A stretch of DNA of 13,623 bases from Verrucomicrobiota bacterium (GTDB taxonomy: Bacteria; Verrucomicrobiota; Verrucomicrobiia; Chthoniobacterales; Terrimicrobiaceae). Position numbers and translations under genes: made by a program. A model generated the notes under the pieces. The model was not told the origin of the DNA. It ran no database searches and saw only the letters and a program-made list of their open reading frames with translations. Shown here in pieces: positions 5,608 to 12,953 of the stretch (position 1 is its first letter; each line of letters starts with the position of its first letter). The stretch lies in the NCBI GenBank assembly GCA_026398285.1, contig JAPLTI010000097.1:1-13623 (forward strand). The letters run 5' to 3'.

Positions 5608-6999
5608 ATGCTTGCTCAACGCAACGAAATCAATCTGCAACTCCTCAAAGTGTGCGACGCCGCTCTTCTTGGCCTCACATTCTGGTTCGCCCATTTTTTG
5701 CGTTACCACCGCGTGATTGTCTTGGACCGCATCGTCGAGATCGATCCATTCACGAGCTTCGTCTGGATGCTTGCGGTCATCATCCCCTTCGCGCCATTTT
5801 TTTTAGAGACGCAGGGCTTTTATAATCATCCGCAGGAGAAAACCGCATGGCGTTCCATGCAGAAGATTACCATGGCGGGAATATGGCTTTTCGTCCTTCT
5901 TGGCGCTGCTGTGATTTTCCTCAGGCTGGAGGTGCCCAGCCGCTCGGTGCTCATTTTGTTCGCATTGTTTGCGCCCTGCGTTTTGCTCCTGCGCGAGAAG
6001 TTGGAAATCGCGAACTACCATCGCAAAGTGCGAAAAGGAAAAGTCGGCGAACGAATCATTCTGGCCGGCGAACCAGCCTGTATGGACGCACTGGTCGCAA
6101 GCCTCACACCAGTTCAAAAAATGGAGATGATTGTCGTAGATCGCATCGATCTCACTTCGGGAACCATCGAAGACTTTGTGTCATCCCTTCACAAACACTC
6201 GGTCGGGCGCGTGATTCTCGCCTTCAAAAACATGGATCTGGGCAAAGCCCAAAACGCCATCGAAGCCTGTGAAGCCGAGGGAGTCGATGCCTGGCTCAGC
6301 ACAGAATTCATTCCGACATCGATTGCCAAGCCGGCCTTCTCCTCGCTTGGTATGCGCTCGATGCTTGTCTTTCGAAGCAAACCCTCGGCCCAGTGGGGTC
6401 TCTTTTTTAAAAACCTCATCGACCGTGTTGGGGCTTTCATCGGTTTGATTCTTCTCTCCCCGCTCCTGCTCGTCGTGGCCGCAGCCATCAAGATCACCTC
6501 ACCTGGCCCAGCCCTGTTCCGCCAGTCCCGCGCCGGTCTTCACGGCGCACCATTTGAAATGTGGAAATTCCGCACCATGCGCGCCGATGCGGAACAGCAA
6601 AAAGCCGAACTGCAGGCTTTCAATGAAATGAAGGGGCCTGTTTTCAAAATGCAGGATGACCCGAGGATCACACCTCTTGGCCGCTTCCTGCGCCACACGA
6701 GTATCGATGAGTTTCCCCAGCTTGTGAATGTGCTGCGCGGCCAGATGAGCCTAGTCGGCCCTCGTCCGCTTCCGATTTACGAAGTGGAAAAGTTTGAACA
6801 GACCGTCCATCGTCGGCGCCTCAGTATGAAACCTGGACTGACCTGCCTGTGGCAAATCAGAGGCCGCAACACGGTGGTGAATTTCTCCGACTGGGTGCGG
6901 ATGGACCTCGAATACATCGACAATTGGTCTCTCTTCCTCGACGCCTACATTATCTTGAGAACCATTCCATCCGTGCTTCTAGGAATCGGTGCACGCTGA
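5608..6999 (+). CDS. Polyprenyl-phosphate sugar-1-phosphate transferase (exopolysaccharide initiation)
   Basis: A 463-residue membrane enzyme of the WbaP/EpsE/PssY type. It transfers a hexose-1-phosphate from a nucleotide sugar to undecaprenyl phosphate, the first step of exopolysaccharide or O-antigen repeat-unit assembly. The N-terminal half has four hydrophobic segments (about 14-32, 50-68, 90-106, 112-128) and then a soluble CoA-binding-like domain (about 145-255). The C-terminal catalytic Bac_transf domain begins with a membrane segment (272-297) and SPGPALFRQSRAG. It has KFRTMRADAE (320-329), DPRITPLGRFLR (351-362), the Asp-Glu dyad in IDEFPQ (366-371), SLVGPRPLP (381-389) and KPGLTCLWQIRGRN (408-421). 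The sugar specificity cannot be read. The ATG has no Shine-Dalgarno sequence. The downstream nucleoside phosphorylase gene overlaps its end. Nearby glycosyltransferase-like genes fit an envelope-glycan theme. Confidence 0.93.
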   Translation: MLAQRNEINLQLLKVCDAALLGLTFWFAHFLRYHRVIVLDRIVEIDPFTSFVWMLAVIIPFAPFFLETQGFYNHPQEKTAWRSMQKITMAGIWLFVLLGAAVIFLRLEVPSRSVLILFALFAPCVLLLREKLEIANYHRKVRKGKVGERIILAGEPACMDALVASLTPVQKMEMIVVDRIDLTSGTIEDFVSSLHKHSVGRVILAFKNMDLGKAQNAIEACEAEGVDAWLSTEFIPTSIAKPAFSSLGMRSMLVFRSKPSAQWGLFFKNLIDRVGAFIGLILLSPLLLVVAAAIKITSPGPALFRQSRAGLHGAPFEMWKFRTMRADAEQQKAELQAFNEMKGPVFKMQDDPRITPLGRFLRHTSIDEFPQLVNVLRGQMSLVGPRPLPIYEVEKFEQTVHRRRLSMKPGLTCLWQIRGRNTVVNFSDWVRMDLEYIDNWSLFLDAYIILRTIPSVLLGIGAR

Positions 7000-7774
7000 C
7001 GCCATGAAAATTCCGCGCGAGCTTATGGACTGCGGAGCCGAGACGGCAATTGTGCTTGGCTCGGGGTTGGGGCCTTTTGCAAAAAGCCTTCCGGAGATTT
7101 TCTCGATTGAATACGGAGCAATCGAGGGCCTACCAACTTCGGGAGTCCCCGGTCACGCCGGGCGATTCCTTGTGACGAAGCTTCAAGACCGCCCCCTCCT
7201 GATTGCCCAGGGTCGAGTGCACCTTTATGAGGGATGGAGCGCTCAGGATATCGTTAAAAACATCCAACTCATGCACGCCATCGGAATCAAAAAACTTCTC
7301 CTCACCAATGCGGCGGGCACGCTGAACAAATCCTTCGAGCCTGGCACTTGGATGATGCTCAGCGACCACATTAACCTGCTTGGCACCTCGCCTCTTCGCG
7401 GCGGGCCAAACTTCATCGACATGTCCGAAGTTTACAGCCTGCGGCTGCGCCGTCTTTTTCATGAAGCCGCCAAGGCGGCCAGACTCACCCTGCACGAAGG
7501 CGTTTACGCCGCGATGGCTGGCCCCCAATTTGAAACTCCTGCCGAAATCCGCATGCTGAGGGCGATTGGCGCCGATGCGGTGGGGATGTCCACCGTTCCC
7601 GAAGCCATCCAAGCGCGTGCTCTGGGCATAGAAGTGGCGGGTTTTTCCTGCCTCACAAACTGGGCAGCGGGCCTATCGCCTGAAAAGCTCTCGCATGAGG
7701 ATGTGAGCTCCGTCGGCAATGAAGCAGCCGGACAACTGATCGAACTGTTGCTTGGAGCTTTCCCGCAAATCTAA
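6989..7774 (+). CDS. punA: Purine nucleoside phosphorylase, class I (trimeric type)
   Basis: Cleaves purine (deoxy)nucleosides with phosphate to the free base and (deoxy)ribose-1-phosphate in purine salvage; cytosolic. Numbering from the internal ATG at 7004 (256 residues): phosphate-binding GSGLG (19-23), His51 in PGHAGRF, GRVHLYEG (70-77), TNAAGTL (101-107), GPQFETPAE with Glu177, VGMSTVPE (193-200), TNWAAG with Asn219, and His231. The Glu plus Asn pair matches the low-molecular-mass trimeric enzymes that prefer 6-oxopurines (inosine, guanosine). Two starts are possible: GTG 6989, with AGGAA just before it but a very short spacer, overlapping the sugar-transferase gene by 11 nt; or ATG 7004, just after the upstream stop. 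Either way it is likely co-transcribed with, and coupled to, the upstream gene. Confidence 0.95.
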   Translation: MHADAMKIPRELMDCGAETAIVLGSGLGPFAKSLPEIFSIEYGAIEGLPTSGVPGHAGRFLVTKLQDRPLLIAQGRVHLYEGWSAQDIVKNIQLMHAIGIKKLLLTNAAGTLNKSFEPGTWMMLSDHINLLGTSPLRGGPNFIDMSEVYSLRLRRLFHEAAKAARLTLHEGVYAAMAGPQFETPAEIRMLRAIGADAVGMSTVPEAIQARALGIEVAGFSCLTNWAAGLSPEKLSHEDVSSVGNEAAGQLIELLLGAFPQI

Positions 7775-7776
7775 AC

Positions 7777-10611
7777 TCACCGACCAAGGATCGCCTGAAA
7801 TTCGGGATCATTCCTCACAGGGTCAAACTCTGTGGATTTCGCAAGAGCCTCCCGCATAGGCAACCCGCCTTTCTCCACTGCCGCACGCGCCGCTGTAAAA
7901 AACTCCTCCTTCTTGCGATTTCGCAGGGCCGCACGCGCAAGCGCAAACTGGTTCTCAGCGACATCAGGCTCCACAGCTACGAGAGCCTTTGCGGCAGCCA
8001 ACTCGGATTCGGGCAAACCGCCCGCTTCGCCATATTCCACAGCCACCCTTAAAAAGGCCGCATCCTTTACGAGCAGCGGAATGGAATTTCCAAGCAGATC
8101 GGAAACCTTGTTCGTATCTCCGACGGATGCGTAAAGTTCGAGAAGCTTCTGCACACCGACCACGCTCGCAGGCTGCTTAGCCACAGCATCCTCTCCCGCC
8201 GCGATAGCGCCTTGAAGTTCCTTCCGCTTCTCCGCGATGAAATACATCTGCCAGAGACCAATGTTATTCGGATCCGCATCCAGAGCTGGCTGGAGCATCG
8301 CCAGCACGCCCTCAAATTCGCCACGGTCCCAAAGCATGCTGTTGAGAGCACTGAGACTTTCCCCATTGCCCTGCCAGAGTTCGAGTGCCTGCCTGTAGGC
8401 GCGCTCCGCCTCGGCATCCATTTTGCGATGCCGGTAGAGATTTCCCGTCGAGGCCCGCAGCTTCGAGAACGAGCGCTGCGCATCGTAGTCTTTAGCGTAT
8501 TCAGGATTGCTCTTGAGCTTCTTCACATACGCATCCCAAAACTCAAAGTCCTTCCGCACAACATCGGCCGGCAGTTCCTTCAGCGCCTCCCTGTTGATGC
8601 GATAGACCAGCCCATGAGGCTCGGCATGGTCATAGGACCACTCCATGGGAAAACTCTCCTCCACAAAAAACCCATGCGCATCGCGGTTTTTTTCCCAGAT
8701 GAGCCGCGTTACCACGCTATGCGGCAATGACGGATCCACCGCCCCCTTCGCCATCGACGCCTCCATTTCCTTCGAAACGACCTCATTGATTTCCTGCTCC
8801 GTTGGAAATACGAGCGGTTTCTCCGGATACGCCTCCGCCCGTCCGAGCCAGCGTTCAAAGGCATTTTCAGGCTTCGGGCGCTCCGCACCGTAATGATCCG
8901 CCAGATACTTCCGGTAGAGCGGCTCCCCCACCCCGTTTTGAGTGATGATATACAAATCCCGCCTGTCGAAGTCGGGATCGCGCTTTACGCTGGGAGGCTG
9001 GGTGCTTTCGCCCAGAATCATGTAGGTCGGCACAAAACGACCGGGATCCGTTCCTCCCAGCACAACGCTACCGCGCGGGAGGTCCTTCAACATATCATGC
9101 CCAAAATCCCAGCCAAACCAACGTCCGCGCTGGGTGCAGCCATCGTAGTTCAAAAACAAAGGCCACAATGGCAGTGCCAGCATGGCGTAGCGCATCCAAG
9201 CAAGCCTTGGGTATTTTGAAAAAATGCTAAGTGCCCCTCCAACAAATCCCAATCCCACGAGGAGCGCGAAAATGAAATTTGTGTGTGTATGGCATGGCAT
9301 CTGCACCCACCACCCTGCTTTATCAATCATTGAGCCGGATGTTACTTCCGAACTGGCAAAACTTGCCCCAGCGAGCACAAAGGCGATTTGCAAAATATAA
9401 ACCCAGCTTCGCTTCGCCAGATCGCCCAAACGCAGCACAAGCAAAATCGACAAAAAATAAGCAATGAGTCCCAGAGGGGTGAAACTGCGTCCAAGCTGAA
9501 TCCAAAAAAAGCCCACCCACTCCTGCAGGTTTGCAATCGTGCTCTTTGCGGGGCGCAGTTCGGGATTTTCGTCAGGGCGCAGTGGCGCCTTTGCTGGCGC
9601 AGTCCCCATGAGTTTTCCAAGACTGCGCAGGCTTTGTTGCGTGAGGCTGCCGCCATATTGAGAGCGATTAAAGGAAAAGAAAAATCCCTCCGGCGTGCGC
9701 GTGTAAGCCCAGTTCATCGGTGGATTCGTCGACGACGCAAGCGGCATGTAGGCATACGGCAGCAAACCCAACGCCACCACAAAAGGCAGATACGCCACCA
9801 AGCGCCACTCCAAACGCATCCGCCGCACCACTACCAGCAGGACAAATCCAGCCATTACACAATAGAAAAAACGGATTGCCGTTTTCAGCACAGGAGCCTC
9901 GCCCGAGAGAATCGCAAACCCCAAATACGCGATCAGCACCGTCATCGCACCTGCTACCACCAAATCCCAAAAAATCCCACGCCGCACGAGCAGCACCGCC
10001 AGAAAGGGCAACGGAGCGAGCGCAACGCTGAGTTGGTGATTACTAAACGACAGCGCCAGCAGAAAAAACGGCAGCATGAGTAGGCACAAGCTCTCCGGCC
10101 GCCGCAGCCACACATAGAGCGAAGCCAGATAAAACCCGATCAGCAGCGCATGCAGCGTGTAAACCTCCGCGATTACCGCCTGCGACCACATGGAAGCGCT
10201 GAACGCGAAAAGCAAAGCCACCGTCAGCGAAACCACCACATTCAAGCCGCGCCAACGTGCCACCTGCCCGCCCAGCATCCATCGCGTGGAACTCGAAAAA
10301 AGCATAGCCACCAAACCCGTCGCCAAAGCCCCGCAAAATCCACTGAAGAGGTTGATTTCCCAAGCCGCATTTCCAAGCGGCAGAAGCTGGAAAAGCCATG
10401 CCAACAGCGTCCAGAGCGGATATCCCGTCGGATGCGGCACACCGAAATGCTGCGCCGCCACCACAAACTCCCCCGAGTCCAACAGCGTCACATTCGGAGC
10501 CGCCGTCCAAAAATAAACAACCCCCGCGACAAACGCCGCAACAAGGCCGACCAACCAATCCGCCCCCATCCAAATTCGCTCCGCGCGCGGTATCTCATCC
10601 GTCTCACTCAT
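7777..10611 (-). CDS. DUF2723-type GT-C membrane protein with C-terminal TPR-like repeats
   Basis: A 944-residue protein. After a short cytosolic N-terminus and the first TM helix (about 19-37) comes the DUF2723 signature: TLLDSGEFVVAAQHFGVPHP (43-61) and TGYPLW, with the acidic Asp45/Glu48 expected in the first extracytoplasmic loop of GT-C glycosyltransferases. Roughly ten or more hydrophobic helices follow, to about residue 490. A soluble part comes next, including VLGGTDPGRFVPTYMILGES and a long linker. From about residue 716 the protein has TPR-like helical pairs (AERAYRQALELW, VLAMLQPALDADPNN, GAIAAGEDAVAKQPAS) ending in FDPVRNDPEFQAIL. The order of domains resembles eukaryotic TMEM260, a protein O-mannosyltransferase. 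The substrate here is unknown; lipid-linked sugar transfer to protein or glycan is inferred. It is convergent with the phosphorylase gene, whose stop is 2 bp away. Confidence 0.85.
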   Translation of the reverse strand: MSETDEIPRAERIWMGADWLVGLVAAFVAGVVYFWTAAPNVTLLDSGEFVVAAQHFGVPHPTGYPLWTLLAWLFQLLPLGNAAWEINLFSGFCGALATGLVAMLFSSSTRWMLGGQVARWRGLNVVVSLTVALLFAFSASMWSQAVIAEVYTLHALLIGFYLASLYVWLRRPESLCLLMLPFFLLALSFSNHQLSVALAPLPFLAVLLVRRGIFWDLVVAGAMTVLIAYLGFAILSGEAPVLKTAIRFFYCVMAGFVLLVVVRRMRLEWRLVAYLPFVVALGLLPYAYMPLASSTNPPMNWAYTRTPEGFFFSFNRSQYGGSLTQQSLRSLGKLMGTAPAKAPLRPDENPELRPAKSTIANLQEWVGFFWIQLGRSFTPLGLIAYFLSILLVLRLGDLAKRSWVYILQIAFVLAGASFASSEVTSGSMIDKAGWWVQMPCHTHTNFIFALLVGLGFVGGALSIFSKYPRLAWMRYAMLALPLWPLFLNYDGCTQRGRWFGWDFGHDMLKDLPRGSVVLGGTDPGRFVPTYMILGESTQPPSVKRDPDFDRRDLYIITQNGVGEPLYRKYLADHYGAERPKPENAFERWLGRAEAYPEKPLVFPTEQEINEVVSKEMEASMAKGAVDPSLPHSVVTRLIWEKNRDAHGFFVEESFPMEWSYDHAEPHGLVYRINREALKELPADVVRKDFEFWDAYVKKLKSNPEYAKDYDAQRSFSKLRASTGNLYRHRKMDAEAERAYRQALELWQGNGESLSALNSMLWDRGEFEGVLAMLQPALDADPNNIGLWQMYFIAEKRKELQGAIAAGEDAVAKQPASVVGVQKLLELYASVGDTNKVSDLLGNSIPLLVKDAAFLRVAVEYGEAGGLPESELAAAKALVAVEPDVAENQFALARAALRNRKKEEFFTAARAAVEKGGLPMREALAKSTEFDPVRNDPEFQAILGR

Positions 10612-10665
10612 CCCCGCACCCTACCCAATCAGACGCTCCAAGCCACCGCGAAAATCGTGCCGCAC

Positions 10666-10694
10666 TTGCCGCCACCGCCACCTCATGCTAACAA
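10666..10694 (+). promoter_or_regulatory. Weak candidate promoter for tRNA-Arg
   Basis: TTGCCG (10666-10671), a 17-bp spacer and TAACAA (10689-10694) give a marginal sigma-70-like layout, placing a start about 28 bases before the tRNA. The -10 box matches only three of six consensus positions. The 117-bp gap also has to hold the promoter of the divergent DUF2723 gene. Speculative. Confidence 0.25.
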
Positions 10695-10728
10695 CAACCA
10701 GTCGGCCTCGCGCCGCCACACGCCAATT

Positions 10729-10801
10729 GCGCCCGTAGCTCAGTGGATAGAGCACCGGTCTTCTAAACCGATGGTCGCTGGTTCGATCCCAGCCGGGCGC
10801 G
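10729..10801 (+). tRNA. tRNA-Arg (anticodon TCT)
   Basis: Acceptor GCGCCCG pairs perfectly with CGGGCGC. The D arm is GCTC...GAGC, the anticodon loop CTTCTAA carries anticodon TCT, and the T arm is GCTGG-TTCGATC-CCAGC. The discriminator is G (10801). No CCA is encoded (CAC follows). Bases 10784-10803, covering the end of the T loop through the 3' end plus two flanking bases, are repeated exactly at 11073-11092. Confidence 0.95.
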
Positions 10802-10803
10802 CA
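10784..10803 (+). repeat. att-like direct repeat, copy 1 (inside tRNA-Arg 3' end)
   Basis: Twenty bases from CGATCCCAGC to the GCA just past the tRNA 3' end. They are identical to copy 2 at 11073-11092, 289 bp downstream in the same orientation. Identity stops abruptly on both sides. In tRNA-targeted integration the intact gene with its 3' end is regenerated on one side of the insert and a partial 3' copy lies on the other. This layout fits that model. Confidence 0.6.
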
Positions 10804-11072
10804 CCCTCTCGAAGTCCTTCTAAAGGCAATCTGCGAGATGTTTCGCAACCTTCATGTCCCCCCCACTTTCGGCAGCGAGCGGCGGATTTTGGGGTTATTC
10901 GGCAGGGTTTTTGTGAGCGTGGCGTGAACGCTGAAAACAAGAATCGAGTCGCGTTTTTGAGCCGCCCCACCCTCCTCGTGATGGGAGGGGACTCGACCCA
11001 ACTCGCTTTGAGTTCGATAGACGCGGACCATCCGGTCTCACCAAAAATAATTCACAAAAAATTTTCCGTCCC
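10804..11072. other. Noncoding structured segment between the two tRNA-Arg repeats
   Basis: These 269 bases hold no credible gene; the long plus-strand frame crossing it is a tRNA-translation artefact. Inverted repeats are visible: TGCGA/TCGCA (10832-10836, 10843-10847), the nested stem CGAGTC/GACTCG (10945-10950, 10990-10995) with CCCTCC/GGAGGG (10970-10975, 10984-10989) inside, and an AACTC/GAGTT stem next to it. There is no integrase or recognisable element gene. It may be the remnant of an element lost by deletion, or simply a spacer carrying a small structured RNA. Confidence 0.4.
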
Positions 11073-11092
11073 CGATCCCAGCCGGGCGCGCA
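11073..11092 (+). repeat. att-like direct repeat, copy 2
   Basis: Exact 20-base duplicate of the 3' end of tRNA-Arg (bases 10784-10803). The bases just upstream do not continue the tRNA (T stem and anticodon arm are absent), so this is a fragment and not a second tRNA gene. It lies about 60 bp before the 3' end of tRNA-Val and near the place where base composition drops. Confidence 0.6.
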
Positions 11093-11151
11093 TTCTTCTC
11101 CACCACCGCGTGAGAGCAAAAGCTCATCACACCAACGCGCAAATAAAGAAA

Positions 11152-11223
11152 TGGGCAGTGAGGGGATCGAACCCCCGACCAATAGTGTGTAAAACTACCG
11201 CTCTACCGCTGAGCTAACTGCCC
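11152..11223 (-). tRNA. tRNA-Val (anticodon TAC)
   Basis: On the minus strand, acceptor GGGCAGT pairs perfectly with ACTGCCC. D arm GCTC...GAGC, anticodon loop TTTACAC with anticodon TAC, and T arm GGGGG-TTCGATC-CCCTC are present. Discriminator A is base 11152. No CCA is encoded (TTT follows). It faces tRNA-Arg tail to tail across the repeat-bounded segment. Confidence 0.95.
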
Positions 11224-11264
11224 GAAAAAAAATAAAGCCGATAAACTAAAATCAACTGAGTCTT

Positions 11265-11294
11265 ATAATATGATTTCCCACGCTCCTGCTACAA
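11265..11294 (-). promoter_or_regulatory. Candidate sigma-70-like promoter for tRNA-Val
   Basis: On the minus strand TTGTAG (11294-11289), an 18-bp spacer and TATTAT (11270-11265, five of six consensus matches) stand about 42 bases before the tRNA 5' end. AT-rich DNA upstream could act as an UP element. The rest of the 126-bp gap 11224-11349 is AT-rich and shows no gene. Confidence 0.45.
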
Positions 11295-11349
11295 TAATTT
11301 TTCAACATAATTTTCACCTTAGAATTACTGAAAAATCTGTAGGGCACTT

Positions 11350-12876
11350 TTATTTGGTGGAATTTTGAGAAGAAAAAAATCTAGGATTCTGGAGGACCCT
11401 ATAGTTTGCCCCGGACCAAACAAGGGGCCATTTTTCAGACTCGAAAATTTGAATTAGATTTGGAATGCTTGGCTGATTGATTGTCCAGCGTTGATCAATG
11501 TCAGCAATCACAGCGAATTTAGCGGCATCCAATTTAGGCTCGAATCGAAATTGATCTTTACGCAAGGGTCTTTTGAATGGCCATGTGGAAAGACCCTGCC
11601 ATGTTGCGGCTTGCAGGTAATCGGCTGTCCGGGCATGCAATAGCCAAGCAATATTTTGATGGCAAATCACCAAGTCTTCAGGCGTGGTGCGCGAGTTAAT
11701 CCAATCAGCAGCAGATTCCACTTCTTGGTTTGATTGCGTTGTCCAAAAATCAATTCGTGTTTTCAAAGTTCCTTTCAAGCTGCTCGGCAAAATTGTGAAA
11801 AAGGAAAACCCTGCGATGACAAATGGGATGCTCATAGATACGCGGAGAAAAATCTTCGACTGAAATCCAGCCCTACGAACCATCAAGAAAATCTTTCTCA
11901 GACCATAGCCATAGGCCATAGCCAGCAGCGGAGTGAGAATTACTGCTTGATAGTAAAAAACTGTGAGATTTTGCCTGTTTTGAAGGAGCAGAAAAGAAAT
12001 CAAAAGTCCTCCGAAGCCTATAGCAAACGCCTTTCCTCTCAAACATATCAAAAACATTAAAAAGCCAAATGCATGAAAGGCATCTTGTAAAAAGAATATT
12101 GAAATATTCTCGAAGAACTTAAAGCCGCCTCCATTTTCCCGACTGGCTTCTACATAGAACCTGAAAGTTTCGACAAGGTCAGACCAAATGAAACCTTGTT
12201 TAGGATATAAACCAAATCCCAATGCCAATGATGAGAATGTGACAAATACATAAGGTCCACAAACTGGCAACCAACTGCGAGGGTGTCGAATACGCAATAA
12301 CGCTGCTGCAATTAGACCATAGATACTGAGCGGAAGCGCTAATGCTGAGATTCCCAAACCTATACCCGCTATTATATTGGATTTGGTTTTAATATTGCCT
12401 GATAATCCTATAAATGCTAACGCATAGCCTAATGCAATCAAATTATGGGTAAAAATCCAACGAAAGTGGATGACACTCTGCTCGAAGGTTAAGAATATCA
12501 AAGCAGCACATAGGGAAAAGATAAATCCTAACACCCTTCGTCCGTAGAAAGTAATTATTAAAGCTGTGATTAACGCAAAAAATGAATTAACCAACCTTGC
12601 TCCCAGAATATCGCCACCAGTCAAACGTGCCGCCCAACCAATACAAAATTCGTAAAATGGTTGATAAGGTGCGTAAGGATTCCAGAAAGTGTTCCAAAAA
12701 GATCCATGCACCGGAATGCCATGTGCGAGATTTAAACCTGCTGTTAGAGCGAGACCTTCATCACCATACCAAGCTGGCGATGTTCTAATGTTTGGAAGAT
12801 AAAGACAAGCCCAAACAAGAGTAACAATTAGTATAAATAAAATATTTAGCTTATTGGCAAAGGAGGCACTCGTCAT
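11350..12876 (-). CDS. GT-39/PMT-like polytopic membrane glycosyltransferase (putative)
   Basis: A 508-residue integral membrane protein. After TM1 (about 9-28) a first outer loop carries WYGDEG (37-41), with the Asp39-Glu40 pair typical of the catalytic loop of GT-C enzymes (ArnT/PMT/GT-39-like), then SFWNTFWNPYAPYQPFYE. Ten or so further hydrophobic helices follow to about residue 360. A soluble C-terminal domain (about 375-508) includes ADWINSRTTPEDLVICHQN and ends NYRVLQNPRF, as is common in this family. The likely role is sugar transfer from a polyprenyl-linked donor on the periplasmic side; donor and acceptor cannot be told. Codon use and base composition are clearly more AT-rich than in genes left of 11.1 kb, suggesting acquisition. 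It is divergent from the FkbM gene, with 77 bp between starts. No Shine-Dalgarno sequence precedes the ATG. Confidence 0.75.
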   Translation of the reverse strand: MTSASFANKLNILFILIVTLVWACLYLPNIRTSPAWYGDEGLALTAGLNLAHGIPVHGSFWNTFWNPYAPYQPFYEFCIGWAARLTGGDILGARLVNSFFALITALIITFYGRRVLGFIFSLCAALIFLTFEQSVIHFRWIFTHNLIALGYALAFIGLSGNIKTKSNIIAGIGLGISALALPLSIYGLIAAALLRIRHPRSWLPVCGPYVFVTFSSLALGFGLYPKQGFIWSDLVETFRFYVEASRENGGGFKFFENISIFFLQDAFHAFGFLMFLICLRGKAFAIGFGGLLISFLLLQNRQNLTVFYYQAVILTPLLAMAYGYGLRKIFLMVRRAGFQSKIFLRVSMSIPFVIAGFSFFTILPSSLKGTLKTRIDFWTTQSNQEVESAADWINSRTTPEDLVICHQNIAWLLHARTADYLQAATWQGLSTWPFKRPLRKDQFRFEPKLDAAKFAVIADIDQRWTINQPSIPNLIQIFESEKWPLVWSGANYRVLQNPRFFSSQNSTK

Positions 12877-12953
12877 TTATGGATACCATTTGATTTTAAA
12901 AAATCACTTCAAGCAAAAATATTTTTTATTGAATTGCAAAAAATGTCGCCAAG
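12877..12953. promoter_or_regulatory. Divergent AT-rich promoter region
   Basis: The 77 bases between the starts of the membrane glycosyltransferase (minus) and the FkbM methyltransferase (plus) must carry both promoters unless one lies inside the other gene. It is very AT-rich and contains the palindrome AAAAATATTTTT (12915-12926). On the minus strand TTGCTT, 17 bp, TCAAAT is a possible but weak -35/-10 pair. No confident element can be fixed. Confidence 0.35.

Noticed and set aside
5599..5709. Longer aroD form starting at 5709
   Set aside because: The extra 37 residues fall before the conserved domain and overlap the divergent transferase gene; the ATG at 5598 has a good AAGGA ribosome-binding site.
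10621..10848. A 75-codon minus-strand frame with GCAPGWDRTSDHRFRRPVLYPLSYG
   Set aside because: This is the well-known artefact of translating the antisense strand of a tRNA, here tRNA-Arg.
10150..11217. A 355-codon plus-strand open frame
   Set aside because: It lies antisense to the DUF2723 gene and then runs through tRNA-Arg and the antisense of tRNA-Val. The fragments VAQWIEHRSSKP and AVRGSNPRPIVCK are familiar conceptual translations of tRNA genes, not protein.
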